Assembly (NCBI GenBank): GCA_029851415.1
Contig: CM056743.1
Span: 91,114,501 to 91,178,500 of the forward strand
Reading direction: 5' to 3'
Length of the DNA: 64,000 nt
From: Eretmocerus hayati
Lineage: Eukaryota; Arthropoda; Insecta; Hymenoptera; Aphelinidae
Part shown: piece by piece, positions 1 to 10,440 of the stretch
How the letters are laid out: each line of letters opens with the position of its first letter
How positions within the stretch are numbered: position 1 is the stretch's first letter
Notes under the pieces: model-generated
Databases searched by the model: none
What the model was told of the DNA's origin: nothing
Seen by the model: the letters and a program-made list of their open reading frames with translations, nothing else
Position numbers and translations under genes: made by a program

Positions 1-322
1 GGGAAAACTCCTAGATCATATCAGATAAAAAATGAACATGGAAATATAATAACTAGAAATGGAGTCAACTCAATGTAGATAAAGGTTGTCATTTCAAGTT
101 CAAACCGAATAGTGACTATGACGATCTGAACTCTCAGAGCTTGCAAGGTGAGGCTACTGAAGCCAATATCCAAGGTGCAGGAGCCAAGGAAACGTTATAG
201 GCAATACGCAGGTCGCCGATAGCCAGCTAAATATAAGCCAGAACTCAGAAGCTAGTAGAACAGTCACAAGAAGTGGCCGAGAAATAAAAAAGCCATTTTA
301 TCTGAATGAGTATGTAACTTGA
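1..322 (+). pseudogene. Ty3/Gypsy pol 3' tail (integrase C-terminal end), broken
   Basis: This is the last part of a retrotransposon polyprotein that enters from the left window edge. The first 25 codons in frame 1 contain a PRSY motif followed by an acidic/His-Gly-Asn stretch and an Arg-Asn pair, the pattern typical of the integrase C-terminal end in Gypsy pol. A TAG stops this frame at 76-78. The middle is out of frame. From about 257 a second frame gives a Thr-Arg-Ser-Gly-Arg basic tail and ends with TGA at 320-322, a few bases before a purine tract and an LTR, exactly where a Gypsy pol should end. With a stop and at least one frameshift the copy is dead. The identification rests on short motifs and on position. 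Confidence 0.6.
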
Positions 323-325
323 TTT

Positions 326-339
326 CAAAAAAAGGAAGA
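326..339 (+). other. Polypurine tract of the Gypsy element
   Basis: A purine-only run (A-rich then GGAAGA) lies directly against the 5' edge of the LTR and just after the pol stop. In LTR retrotransposons this RNase-H-resistant tract primes plus-strand DNA synthesis. Its position confirms that the LTR to its right is a 3' LTR of a plus-strand element. Confidence 0.65.
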
Positions 340-548
340 TGTAACACATGCCCGTCTGGATCTACCAGCGCGCGCATATGTATGAATGTGGTAGTGTATG
401 AATGTGTGAGGAGTTAGTTATTAGCAGCGCTTGGCGCGGAGCACATGCCTTTATAACATGCTTGTAATCTACGCTTGAAACATGAGTAATGAATGAGTCT
501 ATGGTAAAATAGTGACTATAATTGCATAACAATCACCCAAACGTGACA
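340..548 (+). repeat. LTR (3' LTR of plus-strand Gypsy copy)
   Basis: About 209 bp that is repeated in inverse orientation at 4105-4313. Both copies start TGT(A/G)AC, share the segment with CCAGCGCGCGCAT, the AGCGCTTGGCGCGGAGCACATG block and a TTATAA-containing core, and end near AACGTGAC/AACATGAC. It follows a pol tail and purine tract, so it is the downstream LTR of a plus-strand element. The short LTR length is within the Gypsy range. Confidence 0.75.
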
Positions 549-621
549 AACAGAGCTGCGGAGTACGTTCTTCGCGAATGAGTATGCAACCAACCCAAAA
601 GCTCCCTGAACGGGGTAATGA

Positions 622-932
622 CCTGCTAAAAATAATCCTGTGGTGAACCATGGGGATCATCCTCACCGAAAACCGTGGGGTTTGGCCCTGGAGGAATCCT
701 CGATCATGATATTCGACCAAATTTGGCATCAAAGACGTGCATCATACTAATTTCCACCATAATCAACCAAATTCGACCATGTTCGGAGAAATAATGGTCG
801 AAATTTGTATGCTGCACATCTTCGATGCCAAATTTGGCAAGGAATTAAGACTGAACATTTCCCTAGGGCCAAACCCCACGGTTCACCATGGGGACGATCC
901 CCATGGGTGACCACAGAATAATTTTTGGCAGG
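622..932. mobile_element. Foldback/MITE-like element, 311 bp
   Basis: The first about 69 bases, starting CCTGCTAAAAATAATCCTG, are the inverse of the last about 69, ending ATTTTTGGCAGG. The similarity continues inward (CCAAATTTGGCATC and GATGCCAAATTTGG), so nearly the whole element can fold on itself around a short centre near 780. No transposase frame is present and I cannot define a clear target duplication. It is most likely a non-autonomous DNA transposon. Confidence 0.7.
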
Positions 933-2125
933 GTGTGCTTGACTCTCTTGAGATCAAATGCGTATCTCAGGCTTGAATTGCTCATCCACGGTGAATTTTC
1001 CAAATCGGTCTCATATGGATATTTCGACATCTTCCTCCATGGATGACACACCATATCAACTCCCGAAAAACAGTCTCAATAATATCCGAGAGGGTCGATG
1101 TATCACCCTATCCCTTTTTCTGAAGGTTGAGAAAAAATTAAGATATGATTCAATGCAATATCCAGGGGATCCGGAATATGAACCCGAATACTGGGATCTG
1201 TCATCTATGGAATCGATGATTTGCCATTCATGAAACTGATCTTCCGAAGTCTAGAGAAGCACCTCTCATTTGAAGAGCGCAATACTCACATAAGGATACT
1301 TGCTCTAGAAAATAGAGAATGAGATTGCTGATAATTGGGGTCTTGCATTTTTTTGACGCCCTCGAGGAAATGTCAGGCAAATTCGAGCAAATTGAGATAA
1401 GCATTGCGCAATTTGGAAAAAAATTCGCAAAATTTTTTTGACCGTGCGCAAATTGTTCAACGTAAGGACAACTTGCCCTGCTGACGTCTCAGGGATACAG
1501 TCGTCGATTGCTACCATTCTGAACAATGTTCAAAAGAAAAAGGAAAAAATCAATATAAGGTTGAGTAAACTCGAGCAAATCAAGTCAAGTGATGTCAGAA
1601 TCCCCGTATAGCAATGCATATTACAGATATAAGTGAACATTCGTTTGATCAGAAAGAGACCCCAAAAGGTGAATCCACAACTGATCTATACTTGTTGAAC
1701 AAATCATACATTATTTTTGGATTCACTCAGGTATTAATCGTATCCCACAGTCATGTTTGAACATCAATGACATCCTCCGATCGCCAATTGGGATATTAGA
1801 ACTTCTCATGTGTCACCTTCTTTTGTTGTGAGCGCTCTCTCGACTTCCCCAGTTACCAACTTACCACCTCCCCCCTTCTTCGTGACAACTCCGAAACTCT
1901 TTTAGGGTGAAAATTCCACTCATGCTCGAGTAAGTCTCAGTCTTTCCAATTTGCCACAACGAGAGGGAAGGTGGCTCACTCAGAAAGGATAAGAGAGCGG
2001 ATAGGGCTGAGATCACAATCCTATTGAACCAAAATTATATCACTCTTCCTGTTCAACCAATGGATAACACAGTCACACAAAAAAAAAAGTTTTTGGATCT
2101 GATGGTCTCACTATGTTTACTATAG
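933..2125. other. No recognised gene; diverged AT-rich DNA
   Basis: Short open frames occur on both strands (the longest is 91 codons at 958-1233), but none shows a recognisable motif or composition bias. I see no tandem structure here. Confidence 0.5.
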
Positions 2126-2765
2126 GTTCTTGGGGTCGCTGAATCCGAATCCGGGGTCAGTTTTGCTCCAGCACGGCAGGATTCTGACATAACCTCAAAA
2201 AACCATGGATTTCGGGTAATACTCGGAGAATTGGGATGTGGCTGTTAAAATATGATACCTGTTGGTTTTCGGGGTCGCTGAATCCGAATCCGGGGTCAGT
2301 TCTGCTCTAGTACATAAGGATTTTGACATAACCTCAAAAAACCATGATTTTCGGGTAATACTCGGAGAATTGGGATGTGGCAGTTAAAGTATGATACCTA
2401 CAGTTTTTTGGGGTCGCTGAATCCAAATTCGAGGTCAGTTTAGCTGTAATATGTCTCGATTCTGACATAACCTCGAAAAAAAAACTTTCTCCCAGATTTT
2501 TCGAAGAATTTGGGTCTAGAAACTTTTCTGAGCTTCTCACAGGTGTTTGGGGGCGCTGAATCCAAATCCGGGATCGGCCTTGCTCGCATATGTCACAATT
2601 CTGATATAACTCCAAAATACTATGATTCTTCTCGATATCTCGGAGAATTTGAGCCTGGAAATCTTTCTAAGCTTCTTACAGGTTCTTGGAGTCGCTGGAT
2701 TCGAATCCAGGATTGGTTTTAGTCTAATGTGTCAAAACTTCGACATGAATTCGATGCTTGAACCA
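2126..2765. repeat. Tandem repeat, 139-bp period, about 4.6 copies
   Basis: The marker GGGGTCGCTGAATCC recurs at 2132, 2271, 2410, 2549 and, diverged, 2688: four intervals of 139 bp each. Each unit also carries GGGGTCAGTT followed by ATTCTGACATAACCTC and a TCGGAGAATT block. The first three copies are closer to one another than to the last two, so the array is decaying to the right. Constant spacing with sequence drift means substitutions rather than indels. Confidence 0.85.
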
Positions 2766-2769
2766 GAAA

Positions 2770-2930
2770 TTATGTCATGTGCTGGATTGATCCGAGAACC
2801 TCTGAAGGTGATCAAACTCACAAATACCTGGATGCTCGAAACAACGATTCCGTCATGTGAAGAGTTGATCCAAAAACCCATACACGCAACCATACCCGCA
2901 AATACCTGGATGATGGGATTGTTCGCTCTC
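2770..2930. repeat. Two-copy tandem duplication, about 78 bp
   Basis: TCATGTG followed by a TTGATCC block and CAAATACCTGGATG occurs twice, 78 bp apart (first block at 2775, second at 2853). It sits between the 139-bp array and the gag remnant and has no recognised function. Confidence 0.55.
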
Positions 2931-3109
2931 CGGACGAAATTCCTCGTTGAATCATTCCACCAGGTGGCTACCGAGTCAACTTGCAAGTGGAGGAGCATTC
3001 TGCATCATTCAAAGAGGTGGAGTAGTAATAGCATTCACAATCGACTTCCGAACCACACCTCCCGTACCATGCATCTCAATTAGCACACGATTTACCATCG
3101 ACATGTCAC

Positions 3110-4029
3110 TTATGTCATCTGCCCCGCGTGTGCAGATGGGCACATGTAATGGCCACACCTGGAGCAATGGCCGCGTTCTCGCCGCTGCTGTTGTGGGTGC
3201 TGGTGCTGCTGCTGCTGAGACAGCTGGCTATATGTTGTCCGCTGCTGCAATGATTCGCCACCCCCTCCGCGTATCTGCTGAGGCTGTTCGCCGCGTGCTC
3301 GTTGCCCTCGTGTTCCTCCATCCATTCTGCTTCATCTCTGCATGTGTATGGCATCCACTGTCTGTGTTGCATTCTTCTCTAACACCTTCATCTCTTGATC
3401 GGCTATATCTGCTGTACGGCAAATTTTTAAACAGCTTTCTAGATCTAACTTGTCCGCGCTGAGCAGCTTCTTTCGCACACTGTAATCTCGTATACCGCAT
3501 ACAATCCGATCCCTGATCAGACCATCTTTTAGATTGCCAAATGCACAGGCCAGGCTTAGTTTTTTCACATCGCCGAAGAAATTTTCGAACGATTCCTCTG
3601 GCTCTTGCGCTCTATTGTTGAATATGTATCTGCAGACTGTCTCGTTTTTTCTCGGTGTGCAGTAGTTTTCGAATGCTTTTATCACTTGTTCATATTTCCT
3701 CTTGTTTCCTTCTCCAATCTCGAATGTTTCGTATTTTTCTCTGGCCTCTTCTCCCAGTAAGTGTAGAAGTATGGCGATCTTCACAGCATCTGATTTTTTA
3801 TCGCTTTCTGTTGCCAACATATATATTTCGAAGGCTCCCCTCCATTTTTCCAGTTTTCTGCTACATTTCCCGTGAATGATAGCGATTTAGGTGCCTCGAA
3901 AGCTAGATTTGTCGTTGTTGTCGTTGCTGTAGCCATACTTATTGCTTCCTGGTCCCCTTCTTCCGATGAAGATTCCGATGACTGTGGTTGTCCCGTGCTG
4001 GGTCTTTCTTGCCTCTCACACGTGGTCAC
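3110..4029 (-). pseudogene. Ty3/Gypsy gag remnant (capsid and nucleocapsid), broken
   Basis: The minus strand encodes a Gypsy-type Gag. The start region (from 4029, or the inner ATG at 3936) has a low-complexity Thr run, then an SFTGN..ENWK motif, followed after a length change near 3843-3850 by a capsid-like helical domain with KIAILLHLLGEEA, a YCTPRKNE motif and a FGNLKDGLIRDRIVCGI motif, as in many invertebrate K02A2.6-like Gag proteins. An in-frame TGA sits at 3332-3334. Beyond it the same frame continues through a Gln-rich linker to CSRCGHYMCPS, half of a zinc-knuckle, then degenerates. One frameshift and one stop make it non-functional, and no pol follows. Its 5' LTR and primer site lie immediately upstream at 4093-4313. 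Confidence 0.85.
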
Positions 4030-4092
4030 CTAACCTCACTCGCTTTTTGCCTGCACATGCTTCCTTCACTCCGAACGTTCAATATTCATTTT

Positions 4093-4104
4093 CCGACTGC
4101 GCCA
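4093..4104 (-). other. Primer-binding site, tRNA-Ser type
   Basis: Read on the minus strand the sequence is TGGCGCAGTCGG, directly after the LTR. This matches the reverse complement of a serine tRNA 3' end plus CCA, the primer used by 17.6/297-type Gypsy elements. The match runs 12 bases and then stops. It fixes the LTR border and the element's orientation. Confidence 0.7.
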
Positions 4105-4313
4105 AGTCATGTTTGGGTGATTGTTATGCAATTATAGTCACTATTTTACCATAGACACATTTATTACTTATGTTTCAAGCGTAGATTACAAGCATGTTAT
4201 AAAGGCATGTGCTCCGCGCCAAGCGCTGCTAATAACTAACTCCTCACACATTCATACATTACCACATCCATACACATGCGCGCGCTGGTACATCCAGATG
4301 GGCATATGTCACA
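4105..4313 (-). repeat. LTR (5' LTR of minus-strand Gypsy copy)
   Basis: This 209-bp sequence is the inverted counterpart of the LTR at 340-548. On the minus strand it begins TGTGACATATGCCC and ends just before the primer site. The gag remnant follows downstream on the same strand, so this is a 5' LTR. No minus-oriented 3' LTR or pol is present in the window, so the element is truncated. It interrupts or abuts a LINE fragment at 4314. Confidence 0.75.
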
Positions 4314-4616
4314 CTGTTGATGCACAGGATCATGAATTTAGGAGAGCCTGGCTACCTAGCTGCGATCTTCACCAGATACCAATCCAAACGCCCCATATGT
4401 GGTGATGTAAAGCGGGCACTCAAAGTTCGTAGAATGAGACTTGAGTATGGGAGAAGATCTTTCCAGGCTCAATGTGCTTATTTGTGGAATCTTCTCCCTC
4501 CGAGTTTTCGGGAGCTGAGAAAAATATCGCTTTCCAAAGAGGTCTCGAAACATTTCTCGTTGACACAGTCTCCTGAAAGGATAGATGTGGAGAAGAAGCA
4601 TCATTCCAATCCGTGA
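4314..4616 (+). pseudogene. Non-LTR retrotransposon (LINE) reverse transcriptase, C-terminal fragment
   Basis: About 95 codons in one frame, ending TGA at 4614-4616, resemble the very C-terminal part of LINE reverse transcriptases. The order is a YLAAIFTRYQSKR segment, then RMRLEYGRRSFQAQCAYLWN followed by LLPPSFRELR and a final Lys-rich helix. This RRSF...WN.LP motif is a common tail of CR1/Jockey-like and related invertebrate LINEs. The 5' end is cut exactly at the LTR border (4313/4314), so the Gypsy element probably inserted in or recombined into the LINE. There is no catalytic domain here. Confidence 0.75.
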
Positions 4617-5878
4617 TGGGTGGGGCTCCTTTCTCCACACTAGATTTTCCTGTATGTGACTTTTCGTCATTCGACTGACGGAGAAGATCTGTGATTTGAT
4701 TCCAAGCCTCTGCTCCCCTCTTCATCATGAATATGTTATTTTCGGAATAACCCGTTTTTTCTATGGATACACTCGGACTAGTCACGAATTGTGATACTTA
4801 CTGTCCTTGGCCCCACCAGTAATTAATTGATTGAATTCGTCATGTGCACATTTATATTTTTCGGCGTGTACTTATATTTTTAAAGAATATATGTTCGCGT
4901 ACATGATCAGATATGTTGTCTTTGGACGAATAGATGACATCTATACATCTATCTATTCATGACCTATATCTTGTCTGAGAGACGAGCTTGGAGAGGTAAC
5001 TTTCTATCACATGGGTGCTCATGGAGATACCGAGGCAACTTACTGTTCCATTTCTCCTTGCTCTCATCAGTGCGAAATTGCTTCAAGGAATGTAATGTCT
5101 TACAATTTTGACGCGAGATGAGATCATCCACGCGAAAATACTATCGGATTTTGTCTCGAATGAGACTCATAGGGATGTAACATACTTTCGATGATTCTCC
5201 ACAATACAGTTGAGGAAATGTTGTCACCTCATATTCGAGCCAAAACCTGATGACAGATTCTGAACGGTGATATCAACTCACGTCAATACCATGAGGCATA
5301 ATATTCTTCCTGATGCGATTCTGAGCTGAATAGGATCAAAAGCGAATGAAACAATTGGATGCCTCGGTATCGTTATCAGCACTCGTGTAATCGAAAGTTC
5401 TCTCTCCAAGTTTTTCACTCGGGAGGAAAGATTGCAGAGATCGAAATATCCTCACATCTTACCTAACCTTCCTTACTCTCAGCATGGTACACTCAGTCGG
5501 TGGAAGTTGACTTATACACGCTCTTTTTGTATATTTTATCACTGAATTGACTCTTACTCCCTCTGATATTAGAAACAGACTTAACACTGAAGCTATAAAC
5601 TGTGTATCTCAAGTTCATAATCTACTCTAGTGAAAGAATTACGTTGCGACCAATGAATCTTCTTTTAAGCTGCTTTTCGTACCTCATCAAAAACCTATTC
5701 ATTCCCAACAGGATCGTCTCTCACATTTAAATGTTGTGGTCGGACCTACTGATGACTGTCCATGGAAAAGTTTTGTAATATGTGCAGTGATCCCTGGTGC
5801 TACTCTAACTTCTTCTGTACAACATAGTTCCAATGAGCATTGCTCTAATCAATATTCTCAGCTACACTCTCACTTATG

Positions 5879-5880
<2 letters not shown>
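4617..5880. other. No recognised gene
   Basis: AT-rich sequence with only short open frames; no repeats or motifs that I can assign. The first about 150 bases could be the 3' untranslated part of the LINE fragment, but there is no clear poly-A end. Confidence 0.4.

Positions 5881-5882
<2 letters not shown>

Positions 5883-5924
<42 letters not shown>
5883..5924. repeat. (TA)n microsatellite
   Basis: About 21 uninterrupted TA units. Open frames crossing it read Tyr-Ile repeats and are not genes. Confidence 0.95.
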
Positions 5925-5927
<3 letters not shown>

Positions 5928-5929
5928 CC

Positions 5930-7375
5930 TATACTATATAGTTCTTTTTACATCTCCGCCCCACAGCGCCCCACGCCACCCCACACTTCATTCTACAATC
6001 CGCCCTACACTGCCGTTCAAAATCCGCTCCACTCTTCATTTTATTGTCCGCCCCACATCACCATCCAGAATCCGCCCCACTCTTCGTTTTATTGTCCGCC
6101 CCACACTGCCGTCCAAATTATGCATCAAGTTGCCTCCTGAAACCTGCCCCACACTGCCATGAGAAATCCGCCCCACTCTCCATTTTATTGTCCGCCCCAC
6201 ACTGACATGCACATTCCACCCCTCACTGTTGTTCAAAGTCAGCCTCATTTTTGCTCCCTCCAAAGAGAAAGCTTTGTTCTCACCCTAACGAAAATCTGAT
6301 CGAATTTCCCTTTGAAACCAATACATCCTCCAACAAAATTCCTCTTATCTAAAAAAGCCTCAAACCATTCTCTTCCTCTCACCAAAATCTATCAATTGTA
6401 GGTAACACTTTTCCTCCTAACGGCCCCCCGAATCTGTCAGAGACTCATCTTTGCGCCCCTCTGTCCGTGTTCGTATGTACACGTGTGTAACCGTTGTTTT
6501 ATACCGCACACTCTTTCTCTTTTACCGTTTACCTTATCAACTTTTGACTCTCGACAAGTTGGACACAATCCAATTTCTGATACCCCAGTGATTTGGCAGC
6601 TTTTCTCTCTCAATCAAATTTGATCCATGGCGTTTTTGAAGCAAAATTGATCAAATTTTGACTCTTAATACATAAATATCTCTTCCTGACACAATCCCAC
6701 CATGAATTGAGTCACCTCAATTAGAATTTTTCCTGCATGATCTATCGATTGCTTAATACCGAATTTTCATTCGACCTTTACAGATTCCGAATTTTTCAAA
6801 AAATCAAAATTTCCACGAAAGACTTTTTTCTTTCATCATTCTCAAACCCACTGCATCGAAATTCCATCTCAACAAAATGACGGATATTGTTAAAAAAATC
6901 TCAATCTAGGAAGCCTAAATCTCTCTCAAAATCTTCCTCAAAAGGATAATTCAAAAATTAGTAGAACATTTTTATTAATATTCTTCTTCCCCTCGTATCA
7001 TTCCTCCACGACTCATTCATCTTAATCTTAATGACCTAATAAAGACCTACTTATGCACCATTTTGAATCGATTGGTTGATACCAAATTCTCTCAAAATCC
7101 GTAAAACATTATTCAAATGAAGTTCCGGGAAAAGATCATTTTTACCAAGATTTCCAGTTTAATCATCTTTAAACCAACTGTATCGAAATTTCCTCTCAAC
7201 CAAATAGATATTATTATTGTTGGGAAAACCTTTTTTCAGATGACCCAAATCTCTGTTAAATGCTTCCTCAGAGGAACAACTCAAAATATATGATATTTCC
7301 TCAAACGTTATGATACTCACCATATAACGCCGTGAGAAAGCATTCTGCTAATTACTTTCAGCAGCGTATTCCTTC
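5930..7375 (+). mobile_element. DINE-1/Helitron-like non-autonomous element, copy 1
   Basis: The copy has four parts: a head with many CCGCCCCAC/CCACACTGCC motifs (5945-6240); a core starting at CAAAGAGAAAGCTTTG (6261) with CTATCAATTGTAGGTAACAC and CAGTGATTTGGCAGC; two tandem body units (ATCGATTG..TTAATACCGAA at about 6745 and 7069); and an end block, AGAAAGCATTCTGCTAAT, closing in a CTGCTAA/TTAGCAG-type hairpin at about 7345-7368. The core recurs 1360 bp downstream in copy 2. An internal tandem body plus a terminal hairpin resembles DINE-1/Helentron-derived elements; that assignment is inference. There is no Rep/helicase coding. Confidence 0.5.
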
Positions 7376-8034
7376 TATAATCCGCCCCACACTGCCTACT
7401 CAAAACCGCGCTATACTTCCTTCTATAATTCGCTCTACTCCCCATTTCAATGCCCACCACACATTTCTCCCTATTATCCGCCCAAATTACCTTCTGAAAT
7501 CTGTCCTACACCGCTTTTTACAATCCGCTCCACCCCATTGATTTATCCCACCTATTGATCTGTCACCCCGTGACTAGAAATTCCTGCAATTATTTCACTG
7601 AAATCCATTTTTTCTTTCTCTAAAGAGAAAGCTTTGTTTCCACCCCAGCAAAATTTTGATCAAATTTTCCACTAAAACCGATATTTTCTTCAACAAAATT
7701 CCGTTTATCTGAAAAAGCCTCAGACCATCCTCTGGCTTTCGCCGAAATCTATCAATTGTAGGTAACACTTTTCCTCCTAATTGCCTTCCAAATCCGTCAG
7801 AGACTCATCTTTGCACCTCTTTGTCCGTGTGTGTGTGTGTGTTGTTTTCTATCGGACACGCTTCCTCTTTTACTGTACACTATATCAATTTTTGGCTTCC
7901 TACAAGTTGTACAGAATCCAATTTCTGAGAGCCCAGTGATTTGGCAGCTTTCAGCTCCCAGTCAAATTTGATCCATGGGGTTTTTAGAGCGAAACAGCTC
8001 AAATTTCGACTCTTAATACATAAATATGTTTTTG

Positions 8035-8237
8035 ATCGTCTGTGCGCGAATGAGTTATTTGCACACTGTTTTTCACTTTCCATTCGCTCACAGAAGATCA
8101 AAAACCATAGTATGACACTCGGGCGCAATGGTTTTCGCTTTCTCGTGACTATTTAGACCCTCGCCTGCGGCTCGGGCCTAAAAAAGTCACTCGAAGTGCG
8201 AAAACCATCATTTGCGCCCTTGTATCATAATATACTA
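8035..8237. mobile_element. Two adjoining small MITEs, copy 1
   Basis: A 66-bp hairpin (GATCGTCTGTGCGCGAATG inverted against CATTCGCTCACAGAAGATC, 8035-8100) is followed by a 130-bp element at 8108-8237. The latter has TAGTATGACACTCGGGCGCAA at its start and, inverted, TAGTATATTATGATACAAGG at its end. The centre holds CGGCTCGGGCC. The same pair in the same order recurs at 45080-45278. There is no coding capacity. Confidence 0.7.
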
Positions 8238-8249
8238 TTTTGTTATTCT

Positions 8250-8440
8250 GTGCGCAAAAATGGCCGTTTAGACGCAAGTGTGCGTGTGCAAATGGCCCAT
8301 TTGGGCACGGATTCTCATTTGCACAGTGCGCAAATGACTCATTTGCACACGGTAGTGCGCAAATATCCATTTGCGCACTGCGTAAACGATGAAACAGTGT
8401 GCAAATGGGACGTTTACGCACAGTTTGCTTACCAAATTTG
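8250..8440. repeat. Cluster of palindromic TGCGCAAATG motifs
   Basis: TGCGCAAATG, TGTGCAAATGG and their inverses CATTTGCACA/CATTTGCGCA occur about ten times in 190 bp, so many alternative hairpins are possible. It is probably nested or rearranged ends of the MITE family seen at 8035 and 9057. Confidence 0.6.
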
Positions 8441-8649
8441 GATTGATGGTTGATCATCCTATACTCAATAGATATATTTGACTAGAGTGAGATTTGTAGA
8501 TTTATGGCTGTAAATATGTAGAAAAATAACAAGAATCTGGATATGTTGAAAATCATGCCTAAATGCAAGTAGTACAAGCAAGTAAAGTAAAAACTGCTTC
8601 AGTCTTTTTCAAGACTTTTTTCTTATATATTTTTCAAAATTTTTTTTCA

Positions 8650-8716
8650 GTCGGGGGGCTCCGCCCCCCGAACCCCCCGGCGGGGGCTTCGCCCCCTGCC
8701 GCCCCTGGACCCCGCA
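8650..8716. other. GC-rich double hairpin island
   Basis: In strongly AT-rich surroundings there is a run of perfect GC hairpins: GGGGGGCT-CC-GCCCCCC at about 8653-8669 and GGCGGGGGCTTCGCCCCCTG at about 8679-8698, followed by CCGCCCCTGGACCCCGC. Its composition is unlike all neighbours. It could be the terminus of a mobile element; I do not recognise it. Confidence 0.6.
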
Positions 8717-8739
8717 CTGCGCCCTTCTCCACGCCCTAA

Positions 8740-9056
8740 CATCATCTCCGGTCAAAGGAGTGATTAACCGACATATTGTGGATATTCAATTTACTTTGGA
8801 TAATACTAGACATTGTGAAACCATAATTATATTCAAAATATGGGTGTTTCAACGTGATGACGATAAGCTCTGTCCCGTTCAAAATAATACATGAAGTATA
8901 CGATTTAATGGATCTACGGATCAATTTCTCGTAATACTCAATATAACTAAAGAGAACAGAAATTAAGAGAATTCCTTCACCCCAGAGCAAAAAAATCCGC
9001 GACTTTTTTCTAGGGTTTTGGGCGAGTTACATTTTTGCTCACAGCAATAACAAAAA
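8740..9056. other. No recognised gene between MITEs
   Basis: AT-rich stretch inside the insertion that splits element copy 2. I see no motif or repeat. Confidence 0.4.
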
Positions 9057-9190
9057 ATATCGTAAGCAACTCGGGTGCCGACATTTGCGCTCTCGTCCCC
9101 GCACTCGTGTGCAAATGGTCCATTTGCACACTCGTTGCGGGGACTCGTGCGCAAATATCTGTTGGCACCCTTGTTGCTTAATATACTATT
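9057..9190. mobile_element. Near-perfect palindromic MITE, about 134 bp
   Basis: The left half, AAGCAACTCGGGTGCCGACA..GTGTGCAAATGG, is the inverse of the right half, CCATTTGCACAC..TGGCACCCTTGTTGCTT, around a centre near 9123. The flank reads AATATCG on the left and AATATACTA on the right, similar to the MITE end at 8237. It shares the GTGCAAATGG motif with that family. Confidence 0.75.
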
Positions 9191-10239
9191 TTCTCACATG
9201 GTCTCACCACGAATTGAGTAACCTAAACTATGATTCTTCCTGCATGATCTACCGATTGGTTAATACCAAAATTTCATAAAATCTTCACAGATCTCAAATT
9301 TTCGAGAAAATCAAAATTTCCACCAAAAATTTCACTTTGACCCTTTTTGAGCCCACTGCATCCAAATTTCGTCTCAATCAAACAATGGATATCATCCAAA
9401 AAACCTCAGGCTAGATTGCCCAAATCTTTCTAAAAAGCTTCCTCTGAAGGATAACTAAAAAATAATGGGAAATTTTTCTTCATATTCCTTTTCTCCTCGT
9501 ACCTTCTTTTACGACTCATCTATCTCCATTCCAATGACCTAAACTATGGTTTTTTCTGCATTATCGATCGATTGGTTAATACCGAAATTTTATTCAGTCT
9601 TTACGAATCTCAAATTTTCGAAAAAATCAAAACTTCCACCAAAAATTTGATTTTAACCCTTTTCAAATCCACTGCATCGAAATTCCGTCCTAACCAAACG
9701 ATGGATATTGTTTAATTAACCTCAGTCTGGATGGCCTGAATCTCTCTAAGGAGCCTCCTCAAAAGAATAAGTCAAAAAATAGTGGAACATTTTGACTAAT
9801 ATCCATTTTCCCCTCGTATCATCTTCAACGACTCGTTCATCTCAATTTTAATGACCTAAAAACTCACTTATGCGCCATCCTGAATCATTTCGCTAATACG
9901 AAATTTTCATAAAATCTGTGAAACATTATTCAAATGAAGATTCTTTCGGGGGAAGGAAATTTTCACGAATGACTCCAGTTTGATCATCCTTAAACCGACT
10001 GTATCGAAATTTTCTCTCAACCAAACAATAGATACAATAGATATTGTTGGAAAACCCTTCTTTTAGATGACTCAAATCTATCTGAAATGCTCCCTCAAAA
10101 GAAAAACTCACAATATAGGGTACTTTCTTTTTCGTTAAAATTATTTTCATACAACGCCGTGAGAAAGCATTCTGCTAATCACTTTTAGCAGCGTATTTAT
10201 TCCAAAAACTTCGCCTGATAGGGAGTCAGTTTCAACCAT

Positions 10240-10440
10240 TTCTTCCATCTCGCCGGGATCGTTCGATTGTAAGTCTCATCTTTCCCTCCACTATTATCCC
10301 CTCCATGCTGAACATTGATCTTTGACCATCATTGTCTCTGCCTGTATGTATGTTGTCCAGTCTTTCTCCTCAACTCTTTGATCGATTTTCCTTAAATTCT
10401 CATGAGTGACAGATAACTAACCTGAAATGTGCTGAACGGA
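10240..10440 (+). repeat. Diverged core fragment of the DINE-like family
   Basis: GATCGTTCGATTGTAAGTCT, a CATCTTTCCCTCC stretch, TTGTCTCTGCC and GTATGTTGT follow the order of the core in copies 1 and 2 (6395-6500 and 7750-7850). It is a further, more diverged copy directly after the end hairpin of copy 2. Confidence 0.4.

Larger units (their letters stand above)
7376..10200 (+). mobile_element. DINE-1/Helitron-like element, copy 2, interrupted by MITEs
   Basis: It begins immediately after the hairpin of copy 1 with the same CCGCCCCACACTGCC head (7377-7540). It repeats the core (TAAAGAGAAAGCTTTG at 7621) to about 8026, is interrupted, and resumes at about 9195 with three tandem body units (markers at about 9251, 9571, 9887). 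It ends with AGAAAGCATTCTGCTAATC and TTAGCAG at 10158-10191. The 8027-9194 stretch is absent from copy 1, so it is a later insertion. The head-to-tail arrangement of copies 1 and 2 suggests tandem insertion or rolling-circle read-through. Confidence 0.5.

Noticed and set aside
2947..3462. 171-codon plus-strand frame
   Set aside because: It is antisense to the Gypsy gag remnant, whose minus-strand reading has the family motifs.
5736..6162. Open frames of 109-134 codons
   Set aside because: They run through (TA)n and CCGCCCCAC repeats and read as simple peptides.
8650..8716. Bacterial rho-independent terminator
   Set aside because: There are several GC hairpins, the T-run is on the wrong side, and no bacterial gene is nearby.
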